Of a stretch of 64,000 bases of DNA, positions 14,461 through 23,697 are shown piece after piece (the stretch's first letter is position 1; every line of letters begins with the position of its first letter). The DNA is from Cupriavidus consociatus (GTDB lineage Bacteria > Pseudomonadota > Gammaproteobacteria > Burkholderiales > Burkholderiaceae). The position numbers and the translations under genes were made by a program. Location: contig NZ_JAGIQA010000006.1 in assembly GCF_017814975.1 (NCBI RefSeq), forward strand, positions 234,555 to 298,554, given 5' to 3'. The notes below the pieces were generated by a model that was not told the DNA's origin, ran no database searches, and saw only the letters and a program-made list of their open reading frames with translations.

Positions 14461-17148
14461 ATGTCCGCCGTACCAGAGCAGATTCTCGGCGCATCCAGCG
14501 CCAACGACGCCGATCCCCAGGAAACCCATGAATGGCTGGATGCCCTGCAGGGCGTCCTGGCCGCCGAAGGCCCGGCGCGCGCCGCGTTCCTGATCGACAA
14601 GCAGATCGAGTACGCACGCGTGAACGGCGTGACCCAGCCGTTCCATGCCGAGACGCAGTACATCAACACCATCCCGGTGGAGCAGCAGGCCCGCATCCCG
14701 GGCGACCAGGACGTCGAGCACCGCATCCGCTCGTACACCCGCTGGAACGCCATGGCGATGGTTCTGCGCGCCAACAAGCACACCAACGTCGGCGGCCATA
14801 TCTCCTCGTTTGCCTCGGCGGCCACGCTGTATGACGTCGGCTACAACCATTTCTGGCGCGCCCCCTCGGAACAGAGCGGCGGCGACCTGGTCTTCGTGCA
14901 GGGCCACTCGGCACCGGGCGTGTACTCGCGCGCCTTCCTGCTGGGCCGCCTGAGCCAGGACCAGCTCGACAACTTCCGCCAGGAAGTGGACGGCAAGGGC
15001 ATCTCGTCGTACCCGCACCCCTGGCTGATGCCGGATTTCTGGCAGTTCCCGACCGTGTCGATGGGCCTGGGTCCGATCATGGCCATCTACCAGGCCCGCT
15101 TCATGAAGTACCTGGACAGCCGCGGCCTGGCCAAGGCCGGCGACCGCAAGGTCTGGGCCTTCCTGGGCGACGGCGAGACCGACGAGCCGGAATCGCTGGG
15201 CGCGATCGGCATGGCCGGCCGCGAGAAGCTCGATAACCTGGTCTTCGTCATCAATTGCAACCTGCAGCGCCTGGACGGCCCGGTGCGCGGCAACGGCAAG
15301 ATCATCCAGGAACTGGAGTCCGAGTTCCGCGGCGCCGGCTGGAACGTGATCAAGGTGGTGTGGGGCAGCAAGTGGGATTCCCTGCTGGCACGCGACACCA
15401 AGGGCCTGCTGATGAAGCGCATGATGGAATGCGTGGACGGCGAGTACCAGACCATGAAGGCCAAGGACGGCGCCTACGTCCGCGAGCACTTCTTCAATAC
15501 GCCTGAGCTGAAGGCGATGGTCGCCGACTGGTCCGACGAGGACATCTGGCGCCTGAATCGCGGCGGCCACGACCCGCACAAGATCTACGCCGCCTACAAG
15601 GCCGCCAGCGAGCACAAGGGCCAGCCCACGCTGATCCTGGCCAAGACCATCAAGGGCTATGGCATGGGCGACGCCGGCCAGGCCATGAACGTGGCCCACC
15701 AGCAGAAGAAGATGCCGGTGGACGCGATCCGCAAGTTCCGCGACCAGTTCAACCTCCCGGTGCCAGACGACAAGCTCGAGGAGGTGCCGTACATCACCTT
15801 CCCGGAAGGCTCGAAGGAACTGGAATACATGCGCCAGGCGCGCATGAACCTGGGCGGCTACCTGCCGGCCCGCCGCCAGAAGGCCGAAGCGCTGCAGATC
15901 CCGCAGCTGTCCGCGTTCGACGCGCTGCTGAAGGCTACCGGCGAAGGCCGCGAAGTGTCCACCACCATGGCCTTCGTGCGGATCCTGAACACGCTGCTCA
16001 AGGACAAGCAGATCGGCAAGCACGTGGTGCCCATCGTGCCGGACGAGTCGCGCACCTTCGGCATGGAAGGCCTGTTCCGCCAGGTCGGCATCTGGAACCA
16101 GGAAGGCCAGAAGTACGTGCCGGAAGACCATGACCAGCTGATGTTCTACAAGGAGTCGCAGACTGGCCAGGTGCTGCAGGAAGGCATCAACGAAGCCGGC
16201 GCCATGTGCGACTGGATCGCCGCCGCCACGTCGTACTCGACGCACGGCGTGCAGATGATCCCGTTCTACATCTACTACTCGATGTTCGGCATCCAGCGTA
16301 TCGGCGACCTGTGCTGGGCCGCTGCCGACATGCGCTCGCGCGGCTTCCTGCTGGGCGGCACCGCCGGCCGCACCACGCTGAACGGCGAAGGCCTGCAGCA
16401 CGAAGACGGCCACTCGCACGTGTTCCACGCGGCGATCCCGAACTGTATCTCGTACGACCCGACCTACCAGTACGAACTGGCGGTGATCATGCAGGACGGC
16501 CTGCGCCGCATGTACGCCGAGCAGGAAGACGTCTACTACTACCTGACGGTGATGAACGAGAACTACGAACATCCGGAAATGCCGGCTGGCGTAGAGCAGG
16601 ACATCGTCAAGGGCATGTACCAGTTCCGCAAGGGCGTCGAGAACAGCAATGCGCCGCGCGTGCAGCTGCTGGGCTCGGGCACGATCTTCCGCGAGGTGGT
16701 TGCTGCCGCCGAACTGCTGAAGAAGGACTGGGGCGTCGAGTCCGACCTGTGGAGCTGCCCGAGCTTCACCGAGCTGGCCCGCGAAGGCCAGGCCACCGAG
16801 CGCTTCAACCTGCTGCACCCCGCCGAAGCCCAGCGCGAAGCCTTTGTCACGCAGAAGCTGAAATCGGCCCGCGGCCCGGTGATCGCATCGACCGACTACG
16901 TGCGCGCCTTCGCCGAGCAGATCCGCCCGTTCGTGCCGCGTCGCTACGTGGTGCTGGGCACCGACGGCTTCGGCCGCTCGGATACCCGCGAGAAGCTGCG
17001 CCACTTCTTTGAAGTGGACCGCCACTGGGTCACGCTGGCCGCGCTCAAGGCGCTGGCCGACGAGGGCGCCATCAGCCGCGACAAGGTGGCCGAGGCCATC
17101 AAGAAGTACAACCTCGACCCGAGCAAGCCCAACCCGATGTCGGTCTGA
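14461..17148 (+). CDS. aceE: Pyruvate dehydrogenase E1 component (homodimeric type)
   Basis: An 895-residue thiamine-diphosphate enzyme that decarboxylates pyruvate and passes the acetyl group to the lipoyl domains of E2. The ThDP/Mg motif starts with GDGETDEPES at residue 236 and continues to INCNLQRLDGPVRGN. The length matches the single-chain E1 of gammaproteobacteria and betaproteobacteria. The start at 14461 is supported by AGGAGACAG; a longer frame from 14413 lies in the leader. It is the first gene of aceE-aceF-bph-lpdA. In Cupriavidus literature the same gene is called pdhA1. Confidence 0.97.
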   Translation: MSAVPEQILGASSANDADPQETHEWLDALQGVLAAEGPARAAFLIDKQIEYARVNGVTQPFHAETQYINTIPVEQQARIPGDQDVEHRIRSYTRWNAMAMVLRANKHTNVGGHISSFASAATLYDVGYNHFWRAPSEQSGGDLVFVQGHSAPGVYSRAFLLGRLSQDQLDNFRQEVDGKGISSYPHPWLMPDFWQFPTVSMGLGPIMAIYQARFMKYLDSRGLAKAGDRKVWAFLGDGETDEPESLGAIGMAGREKLDNLVFVINCNLQRLDGPVRGNGKIIQELESEFRGAGWNVIKVVWGSKWDSLLARDTKGLLMKRMMECVDGEYQTMKAKDGAYVREHFFNTPELKAMVADWSDEDIWRLNRGGHDPHKIYAAYKAASEHKGQPTLILAKTIKGYGMGDAGQAMNVAHQQKKMPVDAIRKFRDQFNLPVPDDKLEEVPYITFPEGSKELEYMRQARMNLGGYLPARRQKAEALQIPQLSAFDALLKATGEGREVSTTMAFVRILNTLLKDKQIGKHVVPIVPDESRTFGMEGLFRQVGIWNQEGQKYVPEDHDQLMFYKESQTGQVLQEGINEAGAMCDWIAAATSYSTHGVQMIPFYIYYSMFGIQRIGDLCWAAADMRSRGFLLGGTAGRTTLNGEGLQHEDGHSHVFHAAIPNCISYDPTYQYELAVIMQDGLRRMYAEQEDVYYYLTVMNENYEHPEMPAGVEQDIVKGMYQFRKGVENSNAPRVQLLGSGTIFREVVAAAELLKKDWGVESDLWSCPSFTELAREGQATERFNLLHPAEAQREAFVTQKLKSARGPVIASTDYVRAFAEQIRPFVPRRYVVLGTDGFGRSDTREKLRHFFEVDRHWVTLAALKALADEGAISRDKVAEAIKKYNLDPSKPNPMSV

Positions 17149-17313
17149 TCCGGCAGCCTGCACCCACCCCCGCAGTACGGCGACGCCGTGCCGCGGGCGC
17201 CCCGGCAACGCCGGCTGGCGCCTTGCGGCATGGCGGCGTGACAGAAGCGGGCGGCGAAGGTAATCTCGCCGCTTGCGGATGTCGTGCGCGCCGGCCTGCC
17301 CAGGAGACACTGA

Positions 17314-18987
17314 ATGAGTCAAGCAATTGAAATCAAGGTGCCGGATATCGGCGACTATGACGCCGTCCCCGTCATCGAAGTGCATGTGAAACCCGGCGAC
17401 AGCATCAACGCGGAAGACGCGCTGGTGACGCTGGAATCGGACAAGGCCACCATGGACGTGCCCTCGCCGCAGGCCGGCGTGGTCAAGGACGTCCGCATCA
17501 AGGTAGGTGACAACGTGTCCGAAGGCTCGGTGCTGGTCATGCTGGAAGCAGCCAACGAGGCCTCTGCGGCACCGCCCGCGGCGGCCGCGGCGCCGGCTCC
17601 GGCCGCCGCGGCTCCTGCTCCCGCTCCGGCAGTTGCGCCCGCAGCAGCCCCTGCCGCTCCTGCGGCGGGCGGTGGCGGCACAATCGAAGTCAAAGTGCCC
17701 GATATCGGCGATTACGACGCCGTGCCGGTCATCGAAGTCCACGTCAAGCCGGGCGACACCATCAACGCCGAAGACGCGCTGGTGACGCTGGAATCCGATA
17801 AGGCCACCATGGACGTGCCCTCCCCGCAGGGCGGCGTGGTCAAGGAAGTCAAGGTCAAGGTTGGCGACAACGTGTCCGAAGGCACGCTGCTGCTGCTCCT
17901 GGAAGGCGCCGCCGGCGCTGCTGCTGCGCCGGCACCGGCTGCCGCGGCGGCCCCGGCACCGGCCGCTGCCAGCGCGCCCGCCCCGGCATCCGCGCCCGCG
18001 GCTGCGGCGGCTCCGGCTCCGGCAGCAGCGGCCGCCGCCCCGGCCGTCGCTGGCGTAAGCGGCAAGGCCGCCCACGCCAGCCCGTCGGTGCGCAAGTTCG
18101 CACGCGAGCTGGGCGTCGACGTGTCGCGCGTGGCCGGCACCGGCCCCAAGGGCCGCATCACCCAGCAGGACGTGCAGAACTACGTCAAGGGCGTGATGAC
18201 CGGCCAGGCCGCCGCGCCGGCCCAGGCTGCCGCGGCTGGCGGCGGCGGTGGCGAGCTTGGCCTGCTGCCGTGGCCGAAGGTCGATTTCACCCGCTTCGGC
18301 GAGGTGGAAAACAAGGCCTTGTCGCGCATCAAGAAGATTTCCGGCGCGAACCTGCACCGCAACTGGGTCATGATCCCGCACGTCACCAACCATGACGAAG
18401 CGGACATCACCGAGCTGGAAGCCTTCCGTGTGCAGCTGAACAAGGAAAACGAGAAGTCCGGCATCAAGGTGACCATGCTGGCCTTCATGATCAAGGCCAC
18501 GGTCGCGGCGCTGAAGAAGTTCCCGAACTTCAATGCGTCGCTCGACGGTGACAACCTGGTGCTGAAGAAGTACTTCAACATCGGTTTCGCCGCCGACACC
18601 CCGAACGGCCTGGTCGTGCCGGTGATCAAGGACGCCGACAAGAAGGGCGTGCTGGAGATCAGCCAGGAAATGAGCGAGCTGGCCAAGCTGGCGCGCGACG
18701 GCAAGCTCAAGCCGGACCAGATGCAGGGCGGCTGCTTCTCGATTTCGTCGCTGGGCGGCCTGGGCGGCACGTACTTCACGCCGATCATCAACGCGCCGGA
18801 AGTGGCCATCATGGGCGTGTGCAAGTCGTTCCAGAAGCCGGTGTGGGACGGCAAGCAGTTTGCGCCGCGCCTGACGCTGCCGCTGTCGCTGTCGTGGGAC
18901 CACCGCGTCATCGACGGCGCCGAGGCCGCACGCTTCAACACGTACTTCGCGCAACTGCTGGCGGACTTCCGCCGTATCCTGCTCTAA
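17314..18987 (+). CDS. aceF: Dihydrolipoamide acetyltransferase, E2 of pyruvate dehydrogenase
   Basis: A 557-residue E2 subunit with two N-terminal lipoyl domains; the lipoylated lysines are K44 and K162, each in [10 protein letters not shown]. Two long Ala/Pro linkers separate them from the peripheral-subunit-binding domain ([19 protein letters not shown]) and the C-terminal catalytic domain ending with [10 protein letters not shown] (His530 and Asp534 are the catalytic residues by family knowledge). It forms the core of the complex, transfers acetyl groups to CoA and lies 165 bp after aceE. The two lipoyl domains are near duplicates in sequence as well. It is also called pdhB in Cupriavidus. 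Confidence 0.97.
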   Translation: MSQAIEIKVPDIGDYDAVPVIEVHVKPGDSINAEDALVTLESDKATMDVPSPQAGVVKDVRIKVGDNVSEGSVLVMLEAANEASAAPPAAAAAPAPAAAAPAPAPAVAPAAAPAAPAAGGGGTIEVKVPDIGDYDAVPVIEVHVKPGDTINAEDALVTLESDKATMDVPSPQGGVVKEVKVKVGDNVSEGTLLLLLEGAAGAAAAPAPAAAAAPAPAAASAPAPASAPAAAAAPAPAAAAAAPAVAGVSGKAAHASPSVRKFARELGVDVSRVAGTGPKGRITQQDVQNYVKGVMTGQAAAPAQAAAAGGGGGELGLLPWPKVDFTRFGEVENKALSRIKKISGANLHRNWVMIPHVTNHDEADITELEAFRVQLNKENEKSGIKVTMLAFMIKATVAALKKFPNFNASLDGDNLVLKKYFNIGFAADTPNGLVVPVIKDADKKGVLEISQEMSELAKLARDGKLKPDQMQGGCFSISSLGGLGGTYFTPIINAPEVAIMGVCKSFQKPVWDGKQFAPRLTLPLSLSWDHRVIDGAEAARFNTYFAQLLADFRRILL

Positions 18988-19046
18988 CTCGGCAGCGCAC
19001 ACCGGCATTGCCGGTGTGCGTCCAAGCCGGACGATAGGGGCGAGCC

Positions 19047-19676
19047 ATGACTACCTGTGTTGTCGTCAAGAAGGGCGCCGAGGTGGCGATCGCGGCGGAC
19101 GCGCTGGTCACCTTCGGCGATACGCGGCTGTCGCGCGCGTATGAGCGCAACCAGAAGGTCTTTCCGGTCGGCGACGGCTTTATCGCGCTGGCCGGGACGA
19201 CCGCGCACTTCCCGGTCATGCGCACGCTGCTGGCGGGCCTGGGCGAGGAGTGCCGGCTGGGCTCGCGCGACGACGTGTTCCGCACCTTCCTGAAGGTGCA
19301 CGAGAAGCTGAAGACGGACTACTTCGTCAACACCAAGGAAGACGAGGACGATCCCTACGAGTCGTCGCAGATCGTATGCCTGATCGCCAATCCGGCGGGC
19401 ATCTTCGGCGTCTACTCGTATCGCGAGGTGTTTTCGTTCGACCGCTTCTGGGGCATCGGCTCGGGCCGCAACTACGCGCTGGGCGCAATGCACGCGGTAT
19501 ATGACCGGCCGGACCTGGATGCCGGCGAGATCGCGCGGATCGGCGTCGATGCGGGCGTCGAGTTCGACAAGAGCTCATCGGGGCCGATAGAGGTCCACAC
19601 GGTGCGGCTGCACGAAGCCGACAATGGCGCAGCGCCGGCGGCGGATGCGGCAACCAACAACGACGGCGCGCCCTGA
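19047..19676 (+). CDS. Proteasome-like Ntn-hydrolase (betaproteobacterial proteasome homologue, BPH type)
   Basis: A 209-residue protein of the HslV/20S-proteasome fold. It starts Met-Thr-Thr, so Met removal would expose an N-terminal Thr nucleophile. Counting from that Thr, Asp17 is in the position expected for the proteasome family and the Lys of NQKVF matches the catalytic Lys33. GSGRNYALGAMHA is the typical later motif. I assign it to the BPH group described for betaproteobacteria rather than HslV, because no hslU is present and the sequence has its own acidic insert (TKEDEDDPYESS). It lies between E2 and E3 of pyruvate dehydrogenase, 59 bp after aceF and 33 bp before lpdA, so it is co-transcribed. 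A role in complex turnover is only a guess. Confidence 0.75.
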   Translation: MTTCVVVKKGAEVAIAADALVTFGDTRLSRAYERNQKVFPVGDGFIALAGTTAHFPVMRTLLAGLGEECRLGSRDDVFRTFLKVHEKLKTDYFVNTKEDEDDPYESSQIVCLIANPAGIFGVYSYREVFSFDRFWGIGSGRNYALGAMHAVYDRPDLDAGEIARIGVDAGVEFDKSSSGPIEVHTVRLHEADNGAAPAADAATNNDGAP

Positions 19677-19709
19677 AGCCGAGAGGCGGGCGCGTATTGA
19701 GGAGCAAAT

Positions 19710-21491
19710 ATGAGTGTGATCGAAGTCAAGGTGCCGGATATCGGCGATTTCGACGCGGTGGAAGTGATCGAGGTACTGGTCAAGGCTGGCGATACGGTCG
19801 AGACGGAACAGTCCCTGATCGTGCTGGAGTCCGACAAGGCGAGCATGGATGTGCCGTCGTCGGTTGCCGGCAAGGTAGTGGAGATCAAGGTCAAGGTGGG
19901 CGACAAGGTCGGCCAGGGCGCGGTGATCTGCACCGTCGAGGCCCAGGCCGCCGCCGCACCGGCACCCGCGCAAGCTCCGGCTCCGGCCGCGGCTCCCGCG
20001 CCGGCTGCCGCGGCACCGGCTGCTGCGCCGGCCGCCGCAACGCATAGCGGCGGTGCCGATATCCAGTGCGAAATGCTGGTGCTGGGCGCCGGCCCCGGCG
20101 GCTATTCGGCCGCTTTCCGTGCCGCTGACCTGGGCATGAACACCGTGCTGGTCGAGCGCTACAGCACGCTCGGCGGTGTCTGCCTGAACGTGGGCTGCAT
20201 CCCGTCCAAGGCGCTGCTGCACAACGCCGCCGTGATCGACGAAGCCAAGGCGCTGGCAGCGCACGGCATCCTGTTCGGTGAAGCCAAGATCGACCTCGAC
20301 GGCCTGCGCCACTACAAGAACCAGGTGGTCGGCAAGCTGACCGGCGGCCTGGCCGGCATGGCCAAGGCGCGCAAGGTGCAGGTGGTGCGCGGCATCGGCA
20401 ATTTCCTCGATCCGCACCACATGGAAGTCGAGCTGACCGAGGGCGAGGGCAAGCGGAGCACCGGCAAGAAAACCGTGATCCGCTTCGAGAAGGCCATCAT
20501 CGCCGCCGGCAGCCAGGCGGTGAAGTTGCCCTTCATCCCGGAAGACCCGCGCATCGTCGACTCGACCGGCGCGCTCGAGCTGCCGGAAGTGCCCAACAAG
20601 ATGCTGGTCATCGGCGGCGGCATCATCGGCCTGGAAATGGCCACGGTCTACAGCACGCTGGGTGCCGAGATCGATGTCGTCGAAATGCTGCCGGGCCTGA
20701 TGGGTGGCGCCGACCGCGACCTGGTCAAGGTCTGGGAAAAGAAGAACAAGGACCGTTTCGGCAAGGTCATGCTGAATACGAAGACTGTCGGGGTGGAAGC
20801 CAGGCCGGACGGCATCTACGTCAAGTTCGAGGGCGAGCAGGCCCCGGCCGAGGCGCAGCGCTACGACCTGGTGCTGGTGTCGGTGGGCCGCGCGCCCAAC
20901 GGCAAGCGCATCAGCGCCGAGAAGGCTGGCGTGGCCGTGACCGACCGCGGCTTTATCAACGTCGACAAGCAGATGCGCACCAACGTGCCGCATATCTTCG
21001 CGATCGGCGACGTCGTCGGCCAGCCGATGCTGGCACACAAGGCAGTGCATGAAGCCCACGTTGCCGCGGAAGCCGCGCATGGCGAGAAGGCTTTCTTCGA
21101 TGCCAAGCAGATCCCGTCGGTGGCCTTTACCGATCCGGAAGTGGCATGGGCCGGCCTGACCGAAGACGAGTGCAAGGCGCAGGGCATCAAGTACAGCAAG
21201 GGTGTGTTCCCGTGGGCCGCTTCGGGCCGCGCCATTGCCAACGGCCGCGACGAGGGCTTTACCAAGCTGATCTTCGACGAGGAAACGCATCGCGTGATCG
21301 GCGGCGGTATCGTCGGTATGCATGCCGGCGATCTGATCAGCGAAGTATGCCTGGCGATCGAGATGGGCGCGGATGCGGTGGATATCGGCAAGACCATCCA
21401 CCCGCACCCGACGCTGGGCGAATCGATCGGCATGGCGGCGGAGATCTACGAAGGCACGTGTACCGACGTGCCGCCGCCGCGCAAGCGCTGA
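19710..21491 (+). CDS. lpdA: Dihydrolipoamide dehydrogenase (E3) with N-terminal lipoyl domain
   Basis: A 593-residue FAD flavoprotein that reoxidises dihydrolipoyl groups and makes NADH. It begins with a lipoyl domain (K43 in [10 protein letters not shown]), then an Ala/Pro linker to about residue 110, then the FAD domain ([14 protein letters not shown]), the redox-active pair C157/C162 in [13 protein letters not shown], the NAD domain and the dimer-interface HPHPTLGES. The extra lipoyl domain marks it as the dedicated pyruvate dehydrogenase E3 (pdhL of Cupriavidus). The ribosome site GAGGAG precedes the ATG. It closes the operon before a clear terminator. Confidence 0.97.
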   Translation: MSVIEVKVPDIGDFDAVEVIEVLVKAGDTVETEQSLIVLESDKASMDVPSSVAGKVVEIKVKVGDKVGQGAVICTVEAQAAAAPAPAQAPAPAAAPAPAAAAPAAAPAAATHSGGADIQCEMLVLGAGPGGYSAAFRAADLGMNTVLVERYSTLGGVCLNVGCIPSKALLHNAAVIDEAKALAAHGILFGEAKIDLDGLRHYKNQVVGKLTGGLAGMAKARKVQVVRGIGNFLDPHHMEVELTEGEGKRSTGKKTVIRFEKAIIAAGSQAVKLPFIPEDPRIVDSTGALELPEVPNKMLVIGGGIIGLEMATVYSTLGAEIDVVEMLPGLMGGADRDLVKVWEKKNKDRFGKVMLNTKTVGVEARPDGIYVKFEGEQAPAEAQRYDLVLVSVGRAPNGKRISAEKAGVAVTDRGFINVDKQMRTNVPHIFAIGDVVGQPMLAHKAVHEAHVAAEAAHGEKAFFDAKQIPSVAFTDPEVAWAGLTEDECKAQGIKYSKGVFPWAASGRAIANGRDEGFTKLIFDEETHRVIGGGIVGMHAGDLISEVCLAIEMGADAVDIGKTIHPHPTLGESIGMAAEIYEGTCTDVPPPRKR

Positions 21492-21506
21492 GCGTCCCAC
21501 AAGCGC

Positions 21507-21534
21507 AGAACCCGCCTCCGGGCGGGTTCTTTTT
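21507..21534 (+). terminator. Terminator of the pyruvate dehydrogenase operon
   Basis: A perfect stem AGAACCCGCC/GGCGGGTTCT with a tight loop is followed by TTTT, 16 bp after the lpdA stop. Confidence 0.9.
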
Positions 21535-21623
21535 CGGCAAATAATGCAATTAACCGCCGACAGCTAAACCCAACCATACAGGGAGCCAGCAGGGGCGGGC
21601 GCTGTACAAGCGGGAAAACGGGC

Positions 21624-21657
21624 AAAAAAAAAGCCTGGCCTCTGCAGGCCAGGCTTT
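21624..21657 (-). terminator. Terminator of phaP1
   Basis: On the minus strand AAAGCCTGGCCTGCAGAGGC forms a 10-bp stem with its partner and is followed by T9. It lies about 180 bp beyond the phaP1 stop, so the phaP1 mRNA carries a long 3' untranslated part. Confidence 0.85.
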
Positions 21658-21748
21658 AACGATACCTTTGGACAAGGAGACCGCGGTACCGAGGAGACAT
21701 CGGCAGACTAGGCAGTGCCGCTATCCTCGCTCGGGACACCACCATCAT

Positions 21749-21817
21749 CGTTGGCAAAACGCACCGGCAAGATGCCGCATCGATGCGCTTTGCCAACGGA
21801 CCGGCCGGAGCCGGTCC
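21749..21817 (-). ncRNA. Structured 3' untranslated region of phaP1
   Basis: Two stem-loops lie between the phaP1 stop and its terminator. The first on the transcript is GGACCGG/CCGGTCC (21798-21817, 6-nt loop). The second pairs 21749-21763 with 21784-21798 (14 of 15 positions match) and encloses a small nested CGGC/GCCG hairpin. This is much more structure than a terminator needs. It could stabilise the very abundant phasin mRNA or be processed to a small RNA; both are inferences. Confidence 0.5.
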
Positions 21818-21837
21818 ATCGTCAAGGCAAACAGCTA

Positions 21838-22416
21838 TCAGGCAACCGTAGCCTTCTTTGCCGTGGCCGTACGGGCCGTGGCGCTGGCTTGCTGGGCAGC
21901 CTTGGTGGCGGCGGAAGCAGCGGCCTGGAAGTTGGTTTCAGCGATTTCCACGGCTTGCTTGGTCGCCTTCTGCACCGACTCGTAGGCGTTGTTGGCAGCC
22001 GAGATCGCCGACTTCACGATGGCCACGGTCGATTCCGAACCGGCCGGGGCGTTCTTGGCGAAGTTCTCGACCAGCGCCTGCACGTTCTTCGAGCCTTCGG
22101 CCAGTTGGGCTTCGGCCACCTTGGTGAACTCGCTCTGGGTTTCCGAAGCGATTTCATACAGGTGACGGGTGTATGCCAGGGTCTTCTCGGCGACCGGCTG
22201 GACGGCTGCGGCCTGCAGGGCCAGCAGTTCTTGTGCGTCCTTGGCCGACAGCGCCTTCTTGGCGTTTTCCACGTTTTCGGCGAAGGTGGTCTTCACGACC
22301 TGCAGGTTCAGTTCGACAAGCTTTTCGACGCCTTCAAATGCCTTGGTAGTCAGGCCGAACAGCGTTTCCAGGTTTGCCTTTTGCGCTGCTGCGACTTGTT
22401 CCGGGGTCAGGATCAT
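21838..22416 (-). CDS. phaP1: Phasin PhaP1, major PHB granule coat protein
   Basis: A 192-residue amphipathic, Ala/Lys/Glu-rich, mostly helical protein with no signal peptide and no Cys. It starts [20 protein letters not shown] and ends with an Ala/Thr/Lys-rich tail, as in PhaP1 of C. necator, which has the same length. It covers polyhydroxybutyrate granules in the cytoplasm and is made in large amounts when PHB accumulates. I chose the ATG at 22416 with GGAGACC upstream; the longer frame to 22452 is not needed. It is transcribed alone from a near-consensus promoter flanked by two palindromes that fit PhaR sites. Confidence 0.96.
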   Translation of the reverse strand: MILTPEQVAAAQKANLETLFGLTTKAFEGVEKLVELNLQVVKTTFAENVENAKKALSAKDAQELLALQAAAVQPVAEKTLAYTRHLYEIASETQSEFTKVAEAQLAEGSKNVQALVENFAKNAPAGSESTVAIVKSAISAANNAYESVQKATKQAVEIAETNFQAAASAATKAAQQASATARTATAKKATVA

Positions 22417-22544
22417 TGCTGGTCTCCAGTGGTGAACTTCAAGGTCAAGCAAAAATAAGCCGCCTAGATGTCAAGGCCGTGACGGTGTGTCCCGTTTCGG
22501 CTAGCCCAGGCGTATGTGGGTGGTTGTGTGCCGCGCCCGGTGCT

Positions 22545-22561
22545 TTGATGCGCCGCAACAA
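22545..22561. promoter_or_regulatory. Probable PhaR operator near the phaP1 transcription start
   Basis: TTGATGCG-C-CGCAACAA is an inverted repeat with one mismatch. It lies just downstream of the -10 box on the minus strand, where it would cover the transcription start. It shares the core TGCG-N-CGCA with the upstream site at 22600-22618. Two PhaR sites at just these positions are reported for phaP1 of C. necator; the sites here are inferred from pattern and place. Confidence 0.6.
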
Positions 22562-22566
22562 TTCCA

Positions 22567-22594
22567 ATTCTAGGGAAGCCGTGTTGAATGTCAA
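22567..22594 (-). promoter_or_regulatory. phaP1: phaP1 promoter
   Basis: Minus-strand TTGACA (22589-22594), a 16-bp spacer and TAGAAT (22567-22572) form a strong sigma-70 promoter. Transcription would start near 22560, giving a leader of about 145 nt before the phaP1 ATG. Confidence 0.85.
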
Positions 22595-22599
22595 GCGCA

Positions 22600-22618
22600 T
22601 TTTGTGCGTCGCACAAAA
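22600..22618. promoter_or_regulatory. Probable PhaR operator upstream of the phaP1 -35 box
   Basis: TTTTGTGCG-T-CGCACAAAA is a perfect 9-bp inverted repeat around one base, 5 bp upstream of the -35 box. PhaR is the known autoregulated repressor of phaP1 that is released when PHB granules titrate it. Confidence 0.65.
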
Positions 22619-22776
22619 AGATTGTGGCGACGCGCTGGTTTTGTGCCGCAGCAGCCATTTTGGCAGGGCGGCGAGGTACGGTGAGCAATGCTACCATCGC
22701 GGCTTGCCCTCGCTGCACGGCTGGCCGCCGCCTGCGAAAACCGACAAGACGCGAACAGAACCGCACAGGCCGATCC

Positions 22777-23697
22777 ATGCTCGCCTTCTACGCCGACCAT
22801 TTCGTGTTGCCGCTGCCGCCGGGACACCGTTTCCCGATGCGCAAGTACAGCATGCTGCGCGACACGGTCTCAACCCGGATTCCTGGTCTGCGCCTGGCCG
22901 AGGCGCCGCGCGCCGGCGACGATGCGCTGCTGTTGGCGCATACGCCGGAATACGTCCAGGCAGCATCCGCGGGCACGCTGGATGCTGCCCGCCAGCGCGA
23001 AATCGGCTTCCCGTGGTCCGAAGCCATGGTCGAGCGCTCGCGGCGCTCCGCCGGCGCCACCATCGAGGCGTGCCGGGCGGCCTTGCGCGAAGGCGTTGCC
23101 GTGAATCTCGCCGGCGGCACGCATCACGCGTATGCCGACAAGGGTGGCGGCTTCTGCGTGTTCAACGACGCCGCCATTGCGGCGCGGGTGCTGCAGCGCG
23201 ACGGCGACGTGCGCCGCGTGGCGGTGATCGATCTCGACGTGCACCAGGGCAATGGCACCGCATCGATCCTGCAAGGCGATCCGTCCGTGTTCACGCTGTC
23301 GCTGCATGGCGAGAAGAACTACCCGTTCCGCAAGGAAGCCAGCGACCTCGACGTCGGCCTGCCGGACGGCTGTGACGACGACAGCTATGCCAATGCGCTG
23401 CAGGCAGCGCTGGATACGCTGTTCAGCCGTTTCGCGCCCGACCTGCTGATCTACCTGGCCGGCGCCGATCCGCACGAAGGCGACCGGCTCGGGCGGCTCA
23501 AGCTGACTTTTGCTGGCCTGGCGCGGCGCGACCAACTGGTATTTGACGCCGCCATGGCGCGCGGGCTGCCGGTGGCGGTGGCGATGGCCGGTGGCTACGG
23601 CAACCAGATCGAAGACACGGTCGCGGTCCACGTGCAGACCGTGCGCCTGGCCGCGCAATACCATGCCCGCCACGGCGCGCTGGCAGCGGTGTCATGA
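22777..23697 (+). CDS. Histone-deacetylase family (HDAC-like) amidohydrolase
   Basis: A 306-residue zinc hydrolase of the arginase/deacetylase fold. Motifs include GGTHHAY, the metal-binding DLDVHQGNGT and AGADPHEGDRLGRL, and MAGGYG near the end. Bacterial members act on acetylpolyamines, acetoin-related or acetylated protein substrates; which applies here is not evident. The ATG at 22777 begins the family N-terminus MLAFYADHFVLPLPPGHRFP. A longer frame from 22588 runs through the phaP1 operator and is unlikely. It overlaps the following EamA gene by 4 bp and is divergent from phaP1. Confidence 0.9.
   Translation: MLAFYADHFVLPLPPGHRFPMRKYSMLRDTVSTRIPGLRLAEAPRAGDDALLLAHTPEYVQAASAGTLDAARQREIGFPWSEAMVERSRRSAGATIEACRAALREGVAVNLAGGTHHAYADKGGGFCVFNDAAIAARVLQRDGDVRRVAVIDLDVHQGNGTASILQGDPSVFTLSLHGEKNYPFRKEASDLDVGLPDGCDDDSYANALQAALDTLFSRFAPDLLIYLAGADPHEGDRLGRLKLTFAGLARRDQLVFDAAMARGLPVAVAMAGGYGNQIEDTVAVHVQTVRLAAQYHARHGALAAVS

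Noticed and set aside
17555..18055. Ala/Pro-rich repetitive DNA in aceF as a tandem-repeat element
   Set aside because: It is the normal flexible linker between lipoyl and catalytic domains of E2.
14194..19008. Very long minus-strand open frame (1604 codons) opposite aceE and aceF
   Set aside because: It mirrors the codon phase of two certain genes in very GC-rich DNA; its composition (His, Val, Leu, Gln runs) is typical of antisense shadows and matches no family.
21749..21798. Inverted repeat as possible transposon end or attachment site
   Set aside because: No transposase, target duplication or inserted gene; its place after phaP1 fits an RNA structure better.
22588..22776. Longer N-terminus for the HDAC-like protein
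   Set aside because: It would run through the phaP1 promoter and operator; the family start is at 22777.
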